Below, in pieces: positions 21,085-32,541 of a DNA stretch of 64,000 nucleotides (positions within the stretch are counted from its first letter, which is position 1; every line of letters starts with the position of its first letter). The stretch is taken from contig JAZKJV010005772.1 of assembly GCA_037367405.1 (NCBI GenBank), positions 186,001 through 250,000 on the forward strand. Reading direction: 5' to 3'. Position numbers and translations under genes: made by a program. A model generated the notes under the pieces. It saw nothing but the letters and a program-made list of their open reading frames with translations, was not told where the DNA came from and ran no database searches. The stretch comes from Ottelia alismoides. Lineage: Eukaryota > Streptophyta > Magnoliopsida > Alismatales > Hydrocharitaceae.

Positions 21085-24000
21085 CTTGACCGATTCGATT
21101 TTGGCCCTCTTCGACAGAGCAGGACAATCCTTCAGTTTACTGATAGATCTGTCAAGAGGCCGAAGGGGTTGTTAAAGAATGTGGTCGTCACAATTCAGAG
21201 CCTGAAATTCCCTGTAGACTTCGTTGTGTTGGACATGGAGATCCCTGAGTCTGTGACTGATACCCCCATCATCCTAGGATGCCCGTTCTTGGCTATAGCC
21301 AAGGCAGTATTCGATCATGATAGCGGGAAGGTATACTTTCACGTCGAGGGCGAGAGTATACAAATAGAGACGATCGATGAGACTAAAGCACGAGATTCAG
21401 CCTGCTTAGAGAAGCTCAGTGATTCAGAGCAGATGACAGAGGAAGAGCGAGACGTCCACCAGGAGTGTGATTTTGTGATCACAGATGATGAAGATGCTTG
21501 GCCAGATCTCGTTTCACGAGCCATCCTCTCACACTCAGATACCACTGATTTCCAGATTCCAACAGAGGAGAGCTTGGAGAGCACACTCTTGGCAGAGGAC
21601 ACATTCGAGGCTGTAAATCGCGTTTTAAGAGAGCGAGGTAGTTGGTATTTCTTTTGATTCAGATTCAGATCCCTCAGAGTCAGATATTGATTGGGCAGAG
21701 TTTGATGAGTTGATACCGTGTCTGATTCCTACAAAGCCAGCAGCTAGGGTGGAGATTGATCTGATTCAGAGTACAAACACACTAGTAGAGCAGTCTTCAC
21801 CAGATTTTCATGATCAGTGAGAGTTCTCCCATGCAGATTTGGTTGCTTTTACTCAGACTTTTCAGAGGCCAGATTTGCCAACTCCCAGTTGCCCAGAGCT
21901 GAAGCCCTTACTGCAGTCACTCAAGTATAGATTCCTTGCGGGCAAGCACGAGATGCACCCAGTCATTATCTCAGCAGATTTGACTGGAGAGCAAGAATCT
22001 TATTTGATGGAGATTCTTGAAAAGAACCGCAAGGCGATAGGATGGAGTGTAGCTGATCTCCAGGGGATAAGTCCGGCCCTATGCTCCCACCATATCTATC
22101 TCGAAGAAGATGCCAAGCGGTCGCGTGAGTTCCAACGGCAGCTGAACCCGAATCTTCGAGAGGTTGTCATGAAGGAAATCTTGAAATGGTGGAGCATCGA
22201 TTTTATCTACCCTATATCTGACTTTAAGTGGGTTAGTCCATTACATATGGTGCCCAAGAAGACAGGCATCACTACAGTTGTGAGTGAGTCTGGAGAGGAG
22301 ATAGCTACCCGGGTATCCACTTCTTGGAGGGTCTGTGTGGACTATATACGATTGAACCAGACCACCAAGAAGAATCATTTCCCGTTGCCTTTTATTGATC
22401 AGATTATAGAGAGGTTAGCTGGGAAGAGTCACTAATGTTTCCTTGATAGGTACTCCGGATATAACCAGGTGGCTATTGCACCCGAAGACCAGGACAAGAC
22501 TACATTCACCTGTCCATTTGGGACATATACTTTCAGGCGGATGCCCTTTGGTCTATGTAATGCCCTGCTGACATTCCAAAGGTGCATGTTGTCCATCTTC
22601 TCGGACATGGTGGGTGAGTGCTTGGAGGTCTTCATTGACGACTTTCCGGTCTATGGTGATGGGTTTCATGCTTGTATTGACTGCCTAGACCGTGTCCTTC
22701 AGCGATGCATCGAGGTTCATCTTGTTTTATCCTGGGAGAAGAGTCACTTCATGGTGATCAAGGGATGGTCCTCGGTCATATCATCTCCAATAGGGGCATG
22801 GATGTTGATCCGGCCAAGGTGGATATTATCAGGAAACTCAATCCACTCAATCCACCGTCCAACCTATGACAGTTACGGTCTTTTCTGGGGAACGTCGGTT
22901 TCTACCGATGATTTGTTCATGATTTCCGCAGGATTGCCTGACCGTTGACTGATTTGCTGACCAGACACCGAGTTCATTGTAGATGATAAGTGTCTTGCGT
23001 CATTTCAGACTCTCAAGAGTCTAGTTGTTGAGGCTCCTGTCCTTCAGCTGCCTAATTTGTCTCTCCTATTCGAGATCATGATGGATGCCTCCGATTTTGC
23101 TGTAGGGGCCGTGCTGGGATAGAGGAGGGATGGAGTGCCATTTGCCATTCACTACGCTAGCCGTACATTGGATGCCACACAGTGGAATTATACTGTCACT
23201 GAGAAGGAGATGCTAGTTGTAGTTTTTACCCTAGATAAGTTCAGATCATACATCATTGGATCAAAGGTGACTATCTTTATAGATCATACTGCCATCAGGT
23301 ACCTCATGGAAAAGGAGGATGCCAAAGCGAGATTGACTAGATGGATCCTTCTACTCCAGGAGTTTGTCCAGGAGTTTGACATTGAGATTAAGGATAATCC
23401 TGGAGTCAAGAATGTGGTGGCGGATCATCTCTCCTGATTAGAGCATCTTGAGGAATCTGAGCAGACTGATCCTATTTCTGAGACCTTCCCAGATGAGGTG
23501 ATCCTTGATATCGCCTCGCTCCCATGGTACGCCGACATTGTGAACTATCTTGTTACCAAGAAAGTTCTACAAGGTTGGCCCAGGCAGTGACTTGAGACCT
23601 TCCTTGCAAAGGCCAAGTTCTACCATTGGGAGGATCCCATCCTTTATCATGAAGGAGGGGATAACGTCTGGAGTCGGTGCATTCTTCAGGAGGAGCACCA
23701 TAGCATCCTCACATACTGCCACAAGCTTGAGGTAGGAGGACATCACTCTGGGAGGAGGATGGCATGGAAAGTGCTCCAATCCGACCTATGGTGGCCTACC
23801 CTCTTCAAGGATTCTGATGAATTCATGAAGAGATGTACTGACTGACAGAGGATGGGCACTTGTGGACAACGTGATATGATGCTGATGCAGCCCATTCACT
23901 TCTGTGAGGCTTTTGACGCATGGGGCATTGATTTCATGGGTCCATTCCCTAAGAGTCAAGGATTTGAGTACATTCTGTTGGCCGTTGATTATGTTAGTCA

Positions 24001-24805
24001 TTGGATTGAGGCCATCCCTGCCTGAACCACAAATGCTAAGACTGTTTGCAGATTTTTGAGGAAGGATATCATTTCACAGTTCGGGGTGCCGAGAGTTTTG
24101 ATATCTGATGGATGGTCTCATTTCGTCAACGACAAGGTAAAGTCCCTTGCTAGCGAGTTCATCATTGACCATCAAGTAGATACTCCAGATCATCCTCGGC
24201 CCAATGGTCTTGGTAAAGTGTCGAACATGGAGATCAAGACTATATTGCAGAAGGTAGTTCTCCCTTACCGAAAGGATTGGTCACAGCTTTTGGACTCGAT
24301 CTTGTGGGCATATCGGACTTCCTTCAAGACTCCTTTAGGTACGTCTCCCTTTCACCTCATTTATGGCAAGACCTACCATTTACCTGTTGAGATTAGGCAT
24401 AAGTCACTTTGGGTTGTCATAGACATATTATTGGATCTAGTGAGTGTAGGAGATCAGAAGAAGGCTAAATTGGCAGCCCTGGAGGAGCTTAGAGATTCAG
24501 CCTTTTCGAGCAACCTACAATACAAGGAGAGAGTGAAGGAGTGGCATGATTCTCACATCAGCAGCAAGCAGTTTGAGCCAGATCAGAGAGTATGGTTGTT
24601 CGATGCTAGGCTTAGATTATTTCCAGGGAAGTTGTAGAGCAAGTGGAAGGGACCATACCTGGTCCGAAAGGTACATGACAATGGAAGTATTGACATATCC
24701 AAAATGTCATCTGATTCCACCTTTCGTGTTAACGGGCATCGGCTCAAACCATATCTAGATCATGAGCCACTGGTTGTTGACGTCGCTCCTATTCATTTTG
24801 CGTGA
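21080..24805 (+). pseudogene. pol: Pol of element B (decayed Athila polyprotein)
   Basis: It aligns with A pol from the protease to the C-terminus. The protease/linker frame, from about 21090, stops at 21655. RT runs 21839-22435 and, after a frameshift, 22460 to about 22780; its catalytic pair is FIDDF, and a stop interrupts the YRRLN region boundary near 22433. RNase H (MDASDF near 23080) is interrupted by TAG at 23120, where A has CAG, and runs to TGA at 23435. Integrase spans 23440-24640 with TGA in the zinc motif (near 23845) and TGA at 24023 where A has CGA; its core motifs GIDFMGPFP and ISDG are still visible. The C-terminal frame ends at TGA 24803-24805. The 5' end is separated by element A from the last codons at 2050-2122. 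Clearly non-functional. Confidence 0.9.
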
Positions 24806-26870
24806 GATGTGGTCTTTGACTCACATATATTGCATCTCACGCCTGATTATCACCGTCTTCCGCCTTGTATAGATCCAGATGTCCATATCATAACTATTCT
24901 TCTATTAAACACCCCATTTACATCTTATGATTATGCTATATTTAGGGTGTACTTTTCCCTAAGTATAAGGGGGTGTCAGACTTTTGATTTCTCTTTCGAT
25001 TCTTTTTACCTCTGTTTTGCTGCCTATACTTGGGGATATTTTACCCTAAGTATAGGGGAGGTAGACCCTGTACATTCTTCCACTCGGATTTTCCCTTTAT
25101 GTACAGTCTGCCATACTCAGGATTACTTGATCCTATATATAGGGGAAATACCGAGATCCTTTCATTCTATTCTTTGATTCATCATTGTAGTATAGCATTC
25201 CTTTTCACTTCCCTATACTAAGCACGATTTATGTCTTCTTCATCGCTCTTGATCCACTCTGAGGACATCGTTGGAGCTAAGTATTGGGGGGTGGCGTATA
25301 TATTTCATATATACTTTAAGCATAATTCGTACCTTGTGTGAGCGTGTTAATAAATAAAATGGCTAAAATCCTTCATCTAAAAACCATAAAAAATTAAAAA
25401 AATCATGTACATAAAATTCTTTCTTGCGCATACATAGCTATTTATAAAAATTATTTTTGTACAAATGTTTGTAAAAATATTTTGCATGTAAAAAGTTTGT
25501 AAATATTTTGATATCAAAATTATGTATATAGTATAATTTTTTGTAAAATGTTTGAAAAACAAAAGTTTGCACAAACCCGTTTGTAAATGTGTGTAAATAG
25601 TTTGCAAAACTTCTGCATCCATGCATTCATTCATTCAAACATTTTTCAAAAATTTTGCACATTTTCAAAATCTGCATCAAAAGATTATTTTTGTATATAC
25701 TTGTATAGTTTTTCTGAATCATAGTTGACATTTAAACTAGCCTCGAATTAAATTGGAAAATGGAGCTTGGTTAAGACCTTAATACACCTAATTCTCATAG
25801 GAACCTTATAGGGCTTAGGGTTAAGACTTTTCAGGTTCATTAGTGACTTAGTTCTTTGAGTCCTCTAGGCTATGATCACAAGTTATCTTGATGAGCCTAA
25901 GTAGAACACTTAACAACGTACACATGACTCTCACAGACAATGGCTTTACTTGCACCAGCACCTTACACATAGCTCTCTGTGGATGAGGTGGTGAGGAGGC
26001 AGTCTTCTTTGGCTTGGGGTAGCATACAAGAGTAGTACTTCTAGGTGGAACCTCTCGTCTTCTTTTAGTGAAGGAATTGTGTCTCAACTTGGTCTGGCGG
26101 CATTGAGGTCTAAAAACAGGAGTTGTGGGTTGCAATAATGCTTCAAAAGAGGGATAGTCTACTGGCTCAAGAGGAAAAAGTCTTTATGTATATATGTTGC
26201 ACCATGTAGATATGTTGGACAAATACACATTGAAAAAAAATGCAAAGAAAGGAAAAATCCAAAAAAGTGGTGGGTCTGATAGAAAATGAAATACCCATCG
26301 GAGTGTATATAGCCAAATAAAGCAAAGCTTATGTTACCCATTCTCATCTCATGAAGCTTGCAGTGGGAGACTTAGCTACACTGGCCGGGCTCCCTAGGAT
26401 ACATGGCTACACTGGTCATGGTCCATTCTCTTCTTCCTCCTCTTCTTAAGCCGGTTGTACTTGAACTTAAAAGGGAATACCCCGCTCCTTGAGGAAAGAG
26501 CAGACAGACTAGGGCATTAGAGTTACCTTGTTGAGGGGGGATGTTACTTTTCCATTTCTGAGGTGGGGAGCTACATATCACTTACACAGTACAAGAAATG
26601 ATTCATGGTCATTAGAGTTTGTGTATGTAGACTTGTTCTGATCTGGATTATTGAGGAGTCTTGACTATAGATTGGTGGAACTTAGAGGCTGCTGAGTTTT
26701 AAACCTAAGTCCAAATAAGGTTCCGACAAACTAATAATCCAAAGGTCTGACTGAGCTTCATACTTCAATTTAATGAAGACAAGTTTAATAATCAATCTTG
26801 ATTCTCCTACTTTTTCTTGTCCTTTCTCTTTTCACTTCTTTTTCAAATAAGTGTTTGCTAAGGGACTAGC
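24806..26870 (+). other. 3' non-coding region of element B
   Basis: No gene is visible. Four polypurine-tract-like motifs lie at 24959-25291, followed by low-complexity DNA rich in TTTGTAAA and TTTGCA words (25380-25700). From about 25730 onward the sequence corresponds to A 15960-17080. Short open frames such as those around 25848-26135 (minus) are not supported. Confidence 0.7.
24959..25291 (+). repeat. Four polypurine-tract-like repeats 3' of pol (element B)
   Basis: Variants of CTAAGTATAGGGGG lie at 24959-24973, 25046-25060, 25132-25146 and 25277-25291. Their number and order match the set in element A although the surrounding sequence has diverged. Confidence 0.7.
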
Positions 26871-26890
26871 AAAGGTAAAGTATAGGAGGG
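26871..26890 (+). other. Polypurine tract of element B
   Basis: AAAGGTAAAGTATAGGAGGG lies immediately before the TG of the B 3' LTR. Confidence 0.8.
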
Positions 26891-27688
26891 TGATGAATCC
26901 TTATTCATCACTCTTTATTTTTTTATTTTAGTTAATTATCTTGGAAAAGCATCATGTAAATAGGTGTAATTACAATAACCTAGCATTATGGATGCATGTG
27001 TTAATATCCTATAATTAGCATGTATTTGCACAAAAACAAAAGAATAAAGAATAAAGAGAAAAATAAGGAAGTATTTAGAATAAATACCGAGTGACTCGAA
27101 CCCCAAGAGAGGGACAAGCATTGGCATGATCACCAAATAAAATAAGTAGAGATAGATAGGGTCACTCCAGCTTATATATATATGTATCATATGTGTACAT
27201 AATTTATTTTTACAAAAATAAATATAGAAATATGTTTTTACTTCCTTGTATATATTTCTAAAAATAAAATAAAAATAAGAAAAATAAAAATAAAAAAATA
27301 AAATCCTCTCTCACTTGTACATAATACATGTAGATTTATTTTCTTCTCTATTTATTTTATACGTGTAAATACATAATAAAAATAAAAAAAATTATACTCC
27401 AAAAATTATTTTGCAAATAAATAAAACATAAATTGGGGTTTTAAAAAATAAATAATAAAATAAAAATAATTGTAAAAAATACATAGGTATTTTATACTTG
27501 TAGATAATACATTATACTTTATATACAATAATTTATTTTTCACAAAAATAAATAAAAATCACAGAAAAATAGTTTAAAAAACAAACATTTTTTATTTTAT
27601 ACACTTTTTAATTTAAAATCATATATTATTTTTTTAATTTGTAAATATTTTTCTAAATCTGATTTTCTTATTGGTCCACGACGGATCG

Positions 27689-27702
27689 TTGACTCAGGTC
27701 AA
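27689..27702. promoter_or_regulatory. TTGAC-N4-GTCAA palindrome in B LTR
   Basis: TTGACTCAGGTCAA lies 219 bp upstream of the TATA box, at the same relative position as in A. Confidence 0.45.
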
Positions 27703-27906
27703 CCCCCTCTTCCAGGGCTTGACCCGACCCGATCCCTTTGCCGGACCACTTTCTCAAAATTCTCTAGGCCGGATCATGCACCCGTTTGCCCTGAAATTCC
27801 GCACGTGTGTTCCCCATGAATCCAAGATCCTCGCGGATCCCTAGGGAATCGCGGATCCTTCTCAAATTGCATGTCCTAGGCCGATCTATCCAGCCACCTG
27901 GGACTG

Positions 27907-27915
27907 CTATAATTA
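27907..27915 (+). promoter_or_regulatory. TATA-like box of B LTR
   Basis: CTATAATTA follows CCACCTGGGACTG. The C LTR has CACTATAAATA at the same place, so this copy looks slightly decayed. Confidence 0.5.
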
Positions 27916-30126
27916 CCTCCATCCGCCTCCCTAGGTCAGCAGCTCACGCCTCACTCCCTCTCGATACCTAGAACCCTTCAGCGTGGTGACAGTTGTCTGA
28001 GGAGCCCTTCGGTGGTCGATTCGGTGCAGTGTAGCCGACGCTCGCTCTTCGTTGCCGGACTTCCGTCGCGAGAAGCCTCCCTCGCTTGCCGCCGCTTGGT
28101 CGAGGCCATAACCCCACCGATCATCTTCGCCTGGAGCTAAGGAACGCATCTGGACCTTCAGGTAACCTCTTAGTCTTTCGTAGCTCTTCATTTTATCCAA
28201 TCTTTCCATTGTCCGCCGTTTGTGCTCTGCCAGCTCCGACCAGCCGGTCAGAGCTCCGTCACCCACACCCATCCGTTCAGATATCTTTGCACGCTCACCC
28301 TCCATCATCCTACGCAGCCTGATCACCCTGATCTTAGCTGGTGTCACTAGGATTAGGTCCATGATCTCCCTCTATCGCGACCGTCGGATAACAAGCTCCA
28401 TTCCCTGTCGCTTCTTTGGTGTTTATCCCTAATAAACTAGATCGGAGTTTACCTCCGAGTCAGAGCAACTCATTGCAGGTCTTGTCGCATGCAGAGAGCC
28501 CCCAGATCACCCTCGCCCAACCTCGTCAGAGCAGCTCCATGTCCCCTATGTCGTCTCGTCGATCAGACCGTTGGAGCGTCCATCCGAGCCGGTCACCTGA
28601 TGCGAAATCGGCCCACGATTTCACCGGTGCCTTCTGATCTTCCATCGGAGCCAAGGATCGCATCCTTGGGTCCGACGAAGTTCGTCCAGGCATAGTTCTT
28701 CTAGATGCCTCCTCTGCCGTTGGATTGACACCACCTACCAGATTCCATCTCGATCGCTCGTCCATCTGAGGTGTCAGACTATTAGATGCCAGATCTAACG
28801 GTCCCGTACGTGCCACATCCCCAACCAACCGACACCATCAGATCTGACATCTGACGCCTGTAGAGCCGCACGATCACGCCCCCACCAGCGGCGGATACGT
28901 GGCCCTCCCATACGCGACTCACGTTCCTTTGAGGGTATATTGCTCTCTTTACCTGCATTTCTTTTAGTTTATGTTTTAGTCTATAAAATAATAGTGATAG
29001 TTGGACTTTTTGCATATTAGTCCTTGTAGTTTTTGCTATTTACAGTTTAGTCCTTCTTGTTTGGAGACACATGCCTGGTCATGTGAATAGTGAGTTATTT
29101 GTATTATCTGTCATGAGCTTTTCATGTGTTAATAATTGATTGAATGTTTTTCAATTTGCATGTATGCCCATATGAACGATGATTTGACGCATGTGCGTAT
29201 TTTAGTGGACAAATTGCATCTTTCGCCCTAGACTTTGATTGCTTGTTATTATTTAGTCCCAAAACTATAATAAATTGCATCTAGGTTCCTCTGATCTGTG
29301 TGTCTTGTTTCTAATCAAATAAATATCAAAACTACTCTAATAATTCCGAAAATTTTACTCATAGCTCCGGCTACTGTTTAGGATTTTTGGTAATTTTTGT
29401 GACTTGTTTTGGTTGTGTTTGATATTTTCTAAAATTCAAAAATCCTAAAAAGTGTCTCTGTCCGTTTTTAAAAATCAATAAAAAATATACCCCTAAAAAA
29501 TGAAAAAGACTAAAAACCTTACAAAAATCATTAAAAATTCATAAAAAACTTAAAAAATATGTTTTCGGTTTTTGTAGGTAGCTTTGATTTTATATTTTCA
29601 CATAAAATTGTTGCTCAGATTTTATAGATATTTTTAAAGTGCCTTTCAATCTTAGCTGCACACTGTTTACATTTTTCTTCTTTCTTTTTTTTTAGAAAAT
29701 TAAATAAAAATCAGAAAAAACACCATAAAATTCCCAAAAACACCTGAATATTTTAAAAACATAAAAATATTTTTGTTTTGAATTTTTGAGTCATTTTGGA
29801 CCTTTAAATAATTTCTTGAGAGTCACTTTTTGCCTTTTCTTTATTTCTTTTTGTAATAGAAAATCATAAAAATTAAAAATTAAAAACCACCAAAAATTCT
29901 TTTCCTTCTTGGATTGCCTGACTAATTTGTAGGTTCCATTCCATGCTCCTTGTGTTTAACCCTGGTAGCTATACCAGGTTAAATAAGTAGCAAGATCGCT
30001 TGCCTTGATTTTTATGTTTGATCGATTTCGTTGGTGGTCTACCTTTTCTTGTTCACTGCGCCTTGCGATTCGGGTCGCAACGACCCTAGATATTTCTTAA
30101 CCCGAGTTGCGTTCGCGTGCTCACCA

Positions 30127-32541
30127 CCCTGCCACGTCATTTGTACAAAACCACACCTCCTCTTCCTTCCACCTTTGAACCCTCTCTGACCTCTCTTTGA
30201 TTCTTCTTCCTCACGCTCCGGACTAGAAACGGTGACAAGGTCTCCTCCAGCTTGGAAGGAGGTATCGAAGCACGGTTAGGGGGCGACTCCATCCCATCTC
30301 CAGCGAGCTTGCCATTGAGGTTCTATCTCATGGGCTTGACGGCCCATTTGATGTGTTTTGTTCCTTCTTTCGCTTAGTTTTAATTTCTAAATTGATTTCA
30401 TGTCTTTTCTTTTCGATTTTGGTGTGTGATTTAAATGTAACTTCGATCATCGAAGTTCCCCGGAGCACGCTCCGGCGAACCATCCATTAACGCCATCCAC
30501 GTTCCACCAACGTCTCACTTGCCCTGGGAACCTTTACTTTCATTCTTGTACTTCATTTGCAGGTCCCAGGTGTCAAGGGGCCCTCTTGGGGGTTGTTTTT
30601 GCTGAAGCCCAAGCCTCCTAGAGTTCTCCTCCCTCTTCGATCACCGTGGCGATGCTCCGGCGGTCTACCTGCCATTTTGAAGCTGTTGTTTGCTCGAGGA
30701 GGCTTCTAGGAAGCTTCGAGGACCATCGGAGGAGCTTCTGGTCGTCGGAGGAGATCGAATCGCCCATCCAAATCTCGTCAGGGACCATTTCTTCACTGGA
30801 TCATCCAAGCTTCTCCTTTGCCGTTGGATCACCGAACATTCGTCGTGAGGAGCAGTTGCCGTTGGATCAGCCCCTGCATCAACCGTCGGATCTTCCAGGG
30901 TCGTCTAATCCCAGATGTTCCTCTTCGAAGGGGTATCGACGCTTCCCGAGCTGACACGTGAATAAGTCAAGGAGGCCCAGCCGTTGGATCCGCAGGGCGT
31001 GGGTAATTTTGTGTTATACCCTCGCCATTTTTGTATTTCTATATTAATATTTAAACTTTCATCTATTGTTTAGTTATTTTGTAAATTTACAAAGTACCCC
31101 CAAAACTTATTATTATTTGCATCGGGGTCCCTGGCCACGTCACCTCACGTGCCTAGCATACGTGAGGTGTGGGTATTTTGTGCGGGTACCCTCGCTACTT
31201 GTCTTATTTCAATTCAGTCCAGACATTAGTTGTTTAAGTTATGTTTTTTGGTAATTTAGCAACTTTACAGGGCCACCCTCAGGGTTATTGATAATTACAA
31301 TTAGGTCCCTGCCAGGTCACGTGTCACGTGCGACTTTAGCAATTTTACAGGGCCACCCTTGGGATTCTGTCTATTTTATTTTGGTCCAGAAATATTTTTA
31401 TTGCTTTATAAATTTGTGGGAAATTTACACTTAGGCCCCTGTAGTTTCTGATATTTACAAAAATACCCCTACTAGAGTGTATTTTCTTTTTGTTTTCTCT
31501 ATTTATTTCATGCATCTATAAAAATCAAAAAAAATCCCCAAAAATATATTTAAGATCCTGTTGCATTGCTCTATCATGCCATATTTTTATTTTGCATTTT
31601 CGTGGCATTTATTATTTATAAAAGTAAAAAACATGTATTTTCATCTCTATTTGCATTAGAAAATACATAAAAATTATAAAACCTTTTTGAAAAATTCCAA
31701 AAAAAATATTTTGTGTGTTTTTGCATCTTTAACATTCAGACAAAAAATCAGTAAAAAATATAAAGAAAAATAAAAAATAGAAAAACACTAAAAATCCCTA
31801 TAAAAATATATAAAATCCATAAAAAATAAAAATAGTTTCTGTTCCTGAATTTTCTTTATTTTATTATCTTTATTTTAAAATTAATTTGGAGAATTTTGGT
31901 TACCGCTTGATATTTTTTATCTCCAACTTAATTTTGTATTTATATTTTATTCCCTATTTTGAGTATTTGTGACTTTAAAAATACCAAAAAAATTAGCAAA
32001 AACATAGAAAATGATAAAAATACTATAAAAATATAAAAAGTATAAAAATATTTTAATTCATGTATTTTGCTTATTTTTACTTACTTTTTATCTCTTTCTT
32101 ACTTATCTTGTATATATACTTTATTTTATAATTCAAAAGAAAAAAATTAAAAAATATATAATATAAAAAAGAAAATATGAAATCAAAAAATTAAAAATCA
32201 AAATATAAAAATATAAAACCAAAAAGTAAATAAATAATATAAATTTAAAACCCACAAAAAATAACACATATAGACAAATACATCACAGTCGCATTTTGTG
32301 CATTCTTCGCCCCGATCTACCTGCTTGCTCCTTGTGTTCTACCTCTATACTACTTGCACTATACACATTTTTTGTAGAGTTATACTAAATTTTAACTCCG
32401 CGTTCTTACTTTCATTGCTTGATTTATTTGTTGTGGGTTAATTGTTTTTTGAATTTGGGATTTCGTGAGCGGTTGTTTCAGCGACATTGTGATCCTGCCT
32501 TGTGTGGATTACTCTTGACCCTCATAAAATCTCGTTCAACA
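30127..32541 (+). repeat. Element D: 3' part of a diverged A-like Athila LTR
   Basis: Directly after the B LTR, the sequence aligns at low identity with the transcribed half of the A LTR. Shared blocks include the GC hairpin with TCGAAGTTC in front (30450-30480), the CCGTTGGATC-rich stretch (30785-30995), the CCTCACGTG dyad (31141-31169), the A/T-rich body, and the terminal GTGGGTTAATTG and GAGCGGTTG...GCGAC blocks (32430-32490). The end is uncertain, at a CA near 32523 or 32541, and no primer site follows. It suggests that B inserted into this older LTR, whose 5' part would lie beyond B's unseen 5' LTR. The 102-codon frame at 30646-30954 is not a supported gene. Confidence 0.65.

Larger units (their letters stand above)
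1361..30126 (+). mobile_element. Element B: old Athila-like LTR retrotransposon, disrupted by A and A2
   Basis: B is recognised from four parts: a gag fragment at 1361-2122, a pol pseudogene at 21080-24805, a 3' non-coding region with a polypurine tract at 26871-26890, and a 3' LTR at 26891-30126. Element A (2123-21079) is nested between gag and pol and supplies 19 kb of this span. The 5' LTR of B and its gag N-terminus would lie left of the minus-strand A2 LTR, outside the window. B's LTR is the same family as that of element C. Many stops and frameshifts show B is dead and older than A. Confidence 0.85.
26891..30126 (+). repeat. 3' LTR of element B (about 3.2 kb)
   Basis: It starts TGATGAATCCTT after the polypurine tract. 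Its end is placed at ...GTGCTCACCA (30126), by alignment with the C LTR end ...TTCGCTCATCA (37838). It aligns with the C LTR (34499-37838) over its whole length with moderate divergence. The architecture is the same as in A: an A/T-rich first part, then the TTGAC dyad (27689), a TATA box (27908), a GC-rich promoter/leader to about 28930, and an A/T-rich second half. Small frames around 27931-28828 are not supported as genes. Confidence 0.85.

Noticed and set aside
27931..28828. Possible host exons in the GC-rich part of the B LTR (143-codon minus-strand frame)
   Set aside because: The C LTR contains homologous DNA without the same frames, so it is LTR sequence.
30646..30954. 102-codon frame in region D as a gene
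   Set aside because: It aligns with the non-coding transcribed part of the A LTR.
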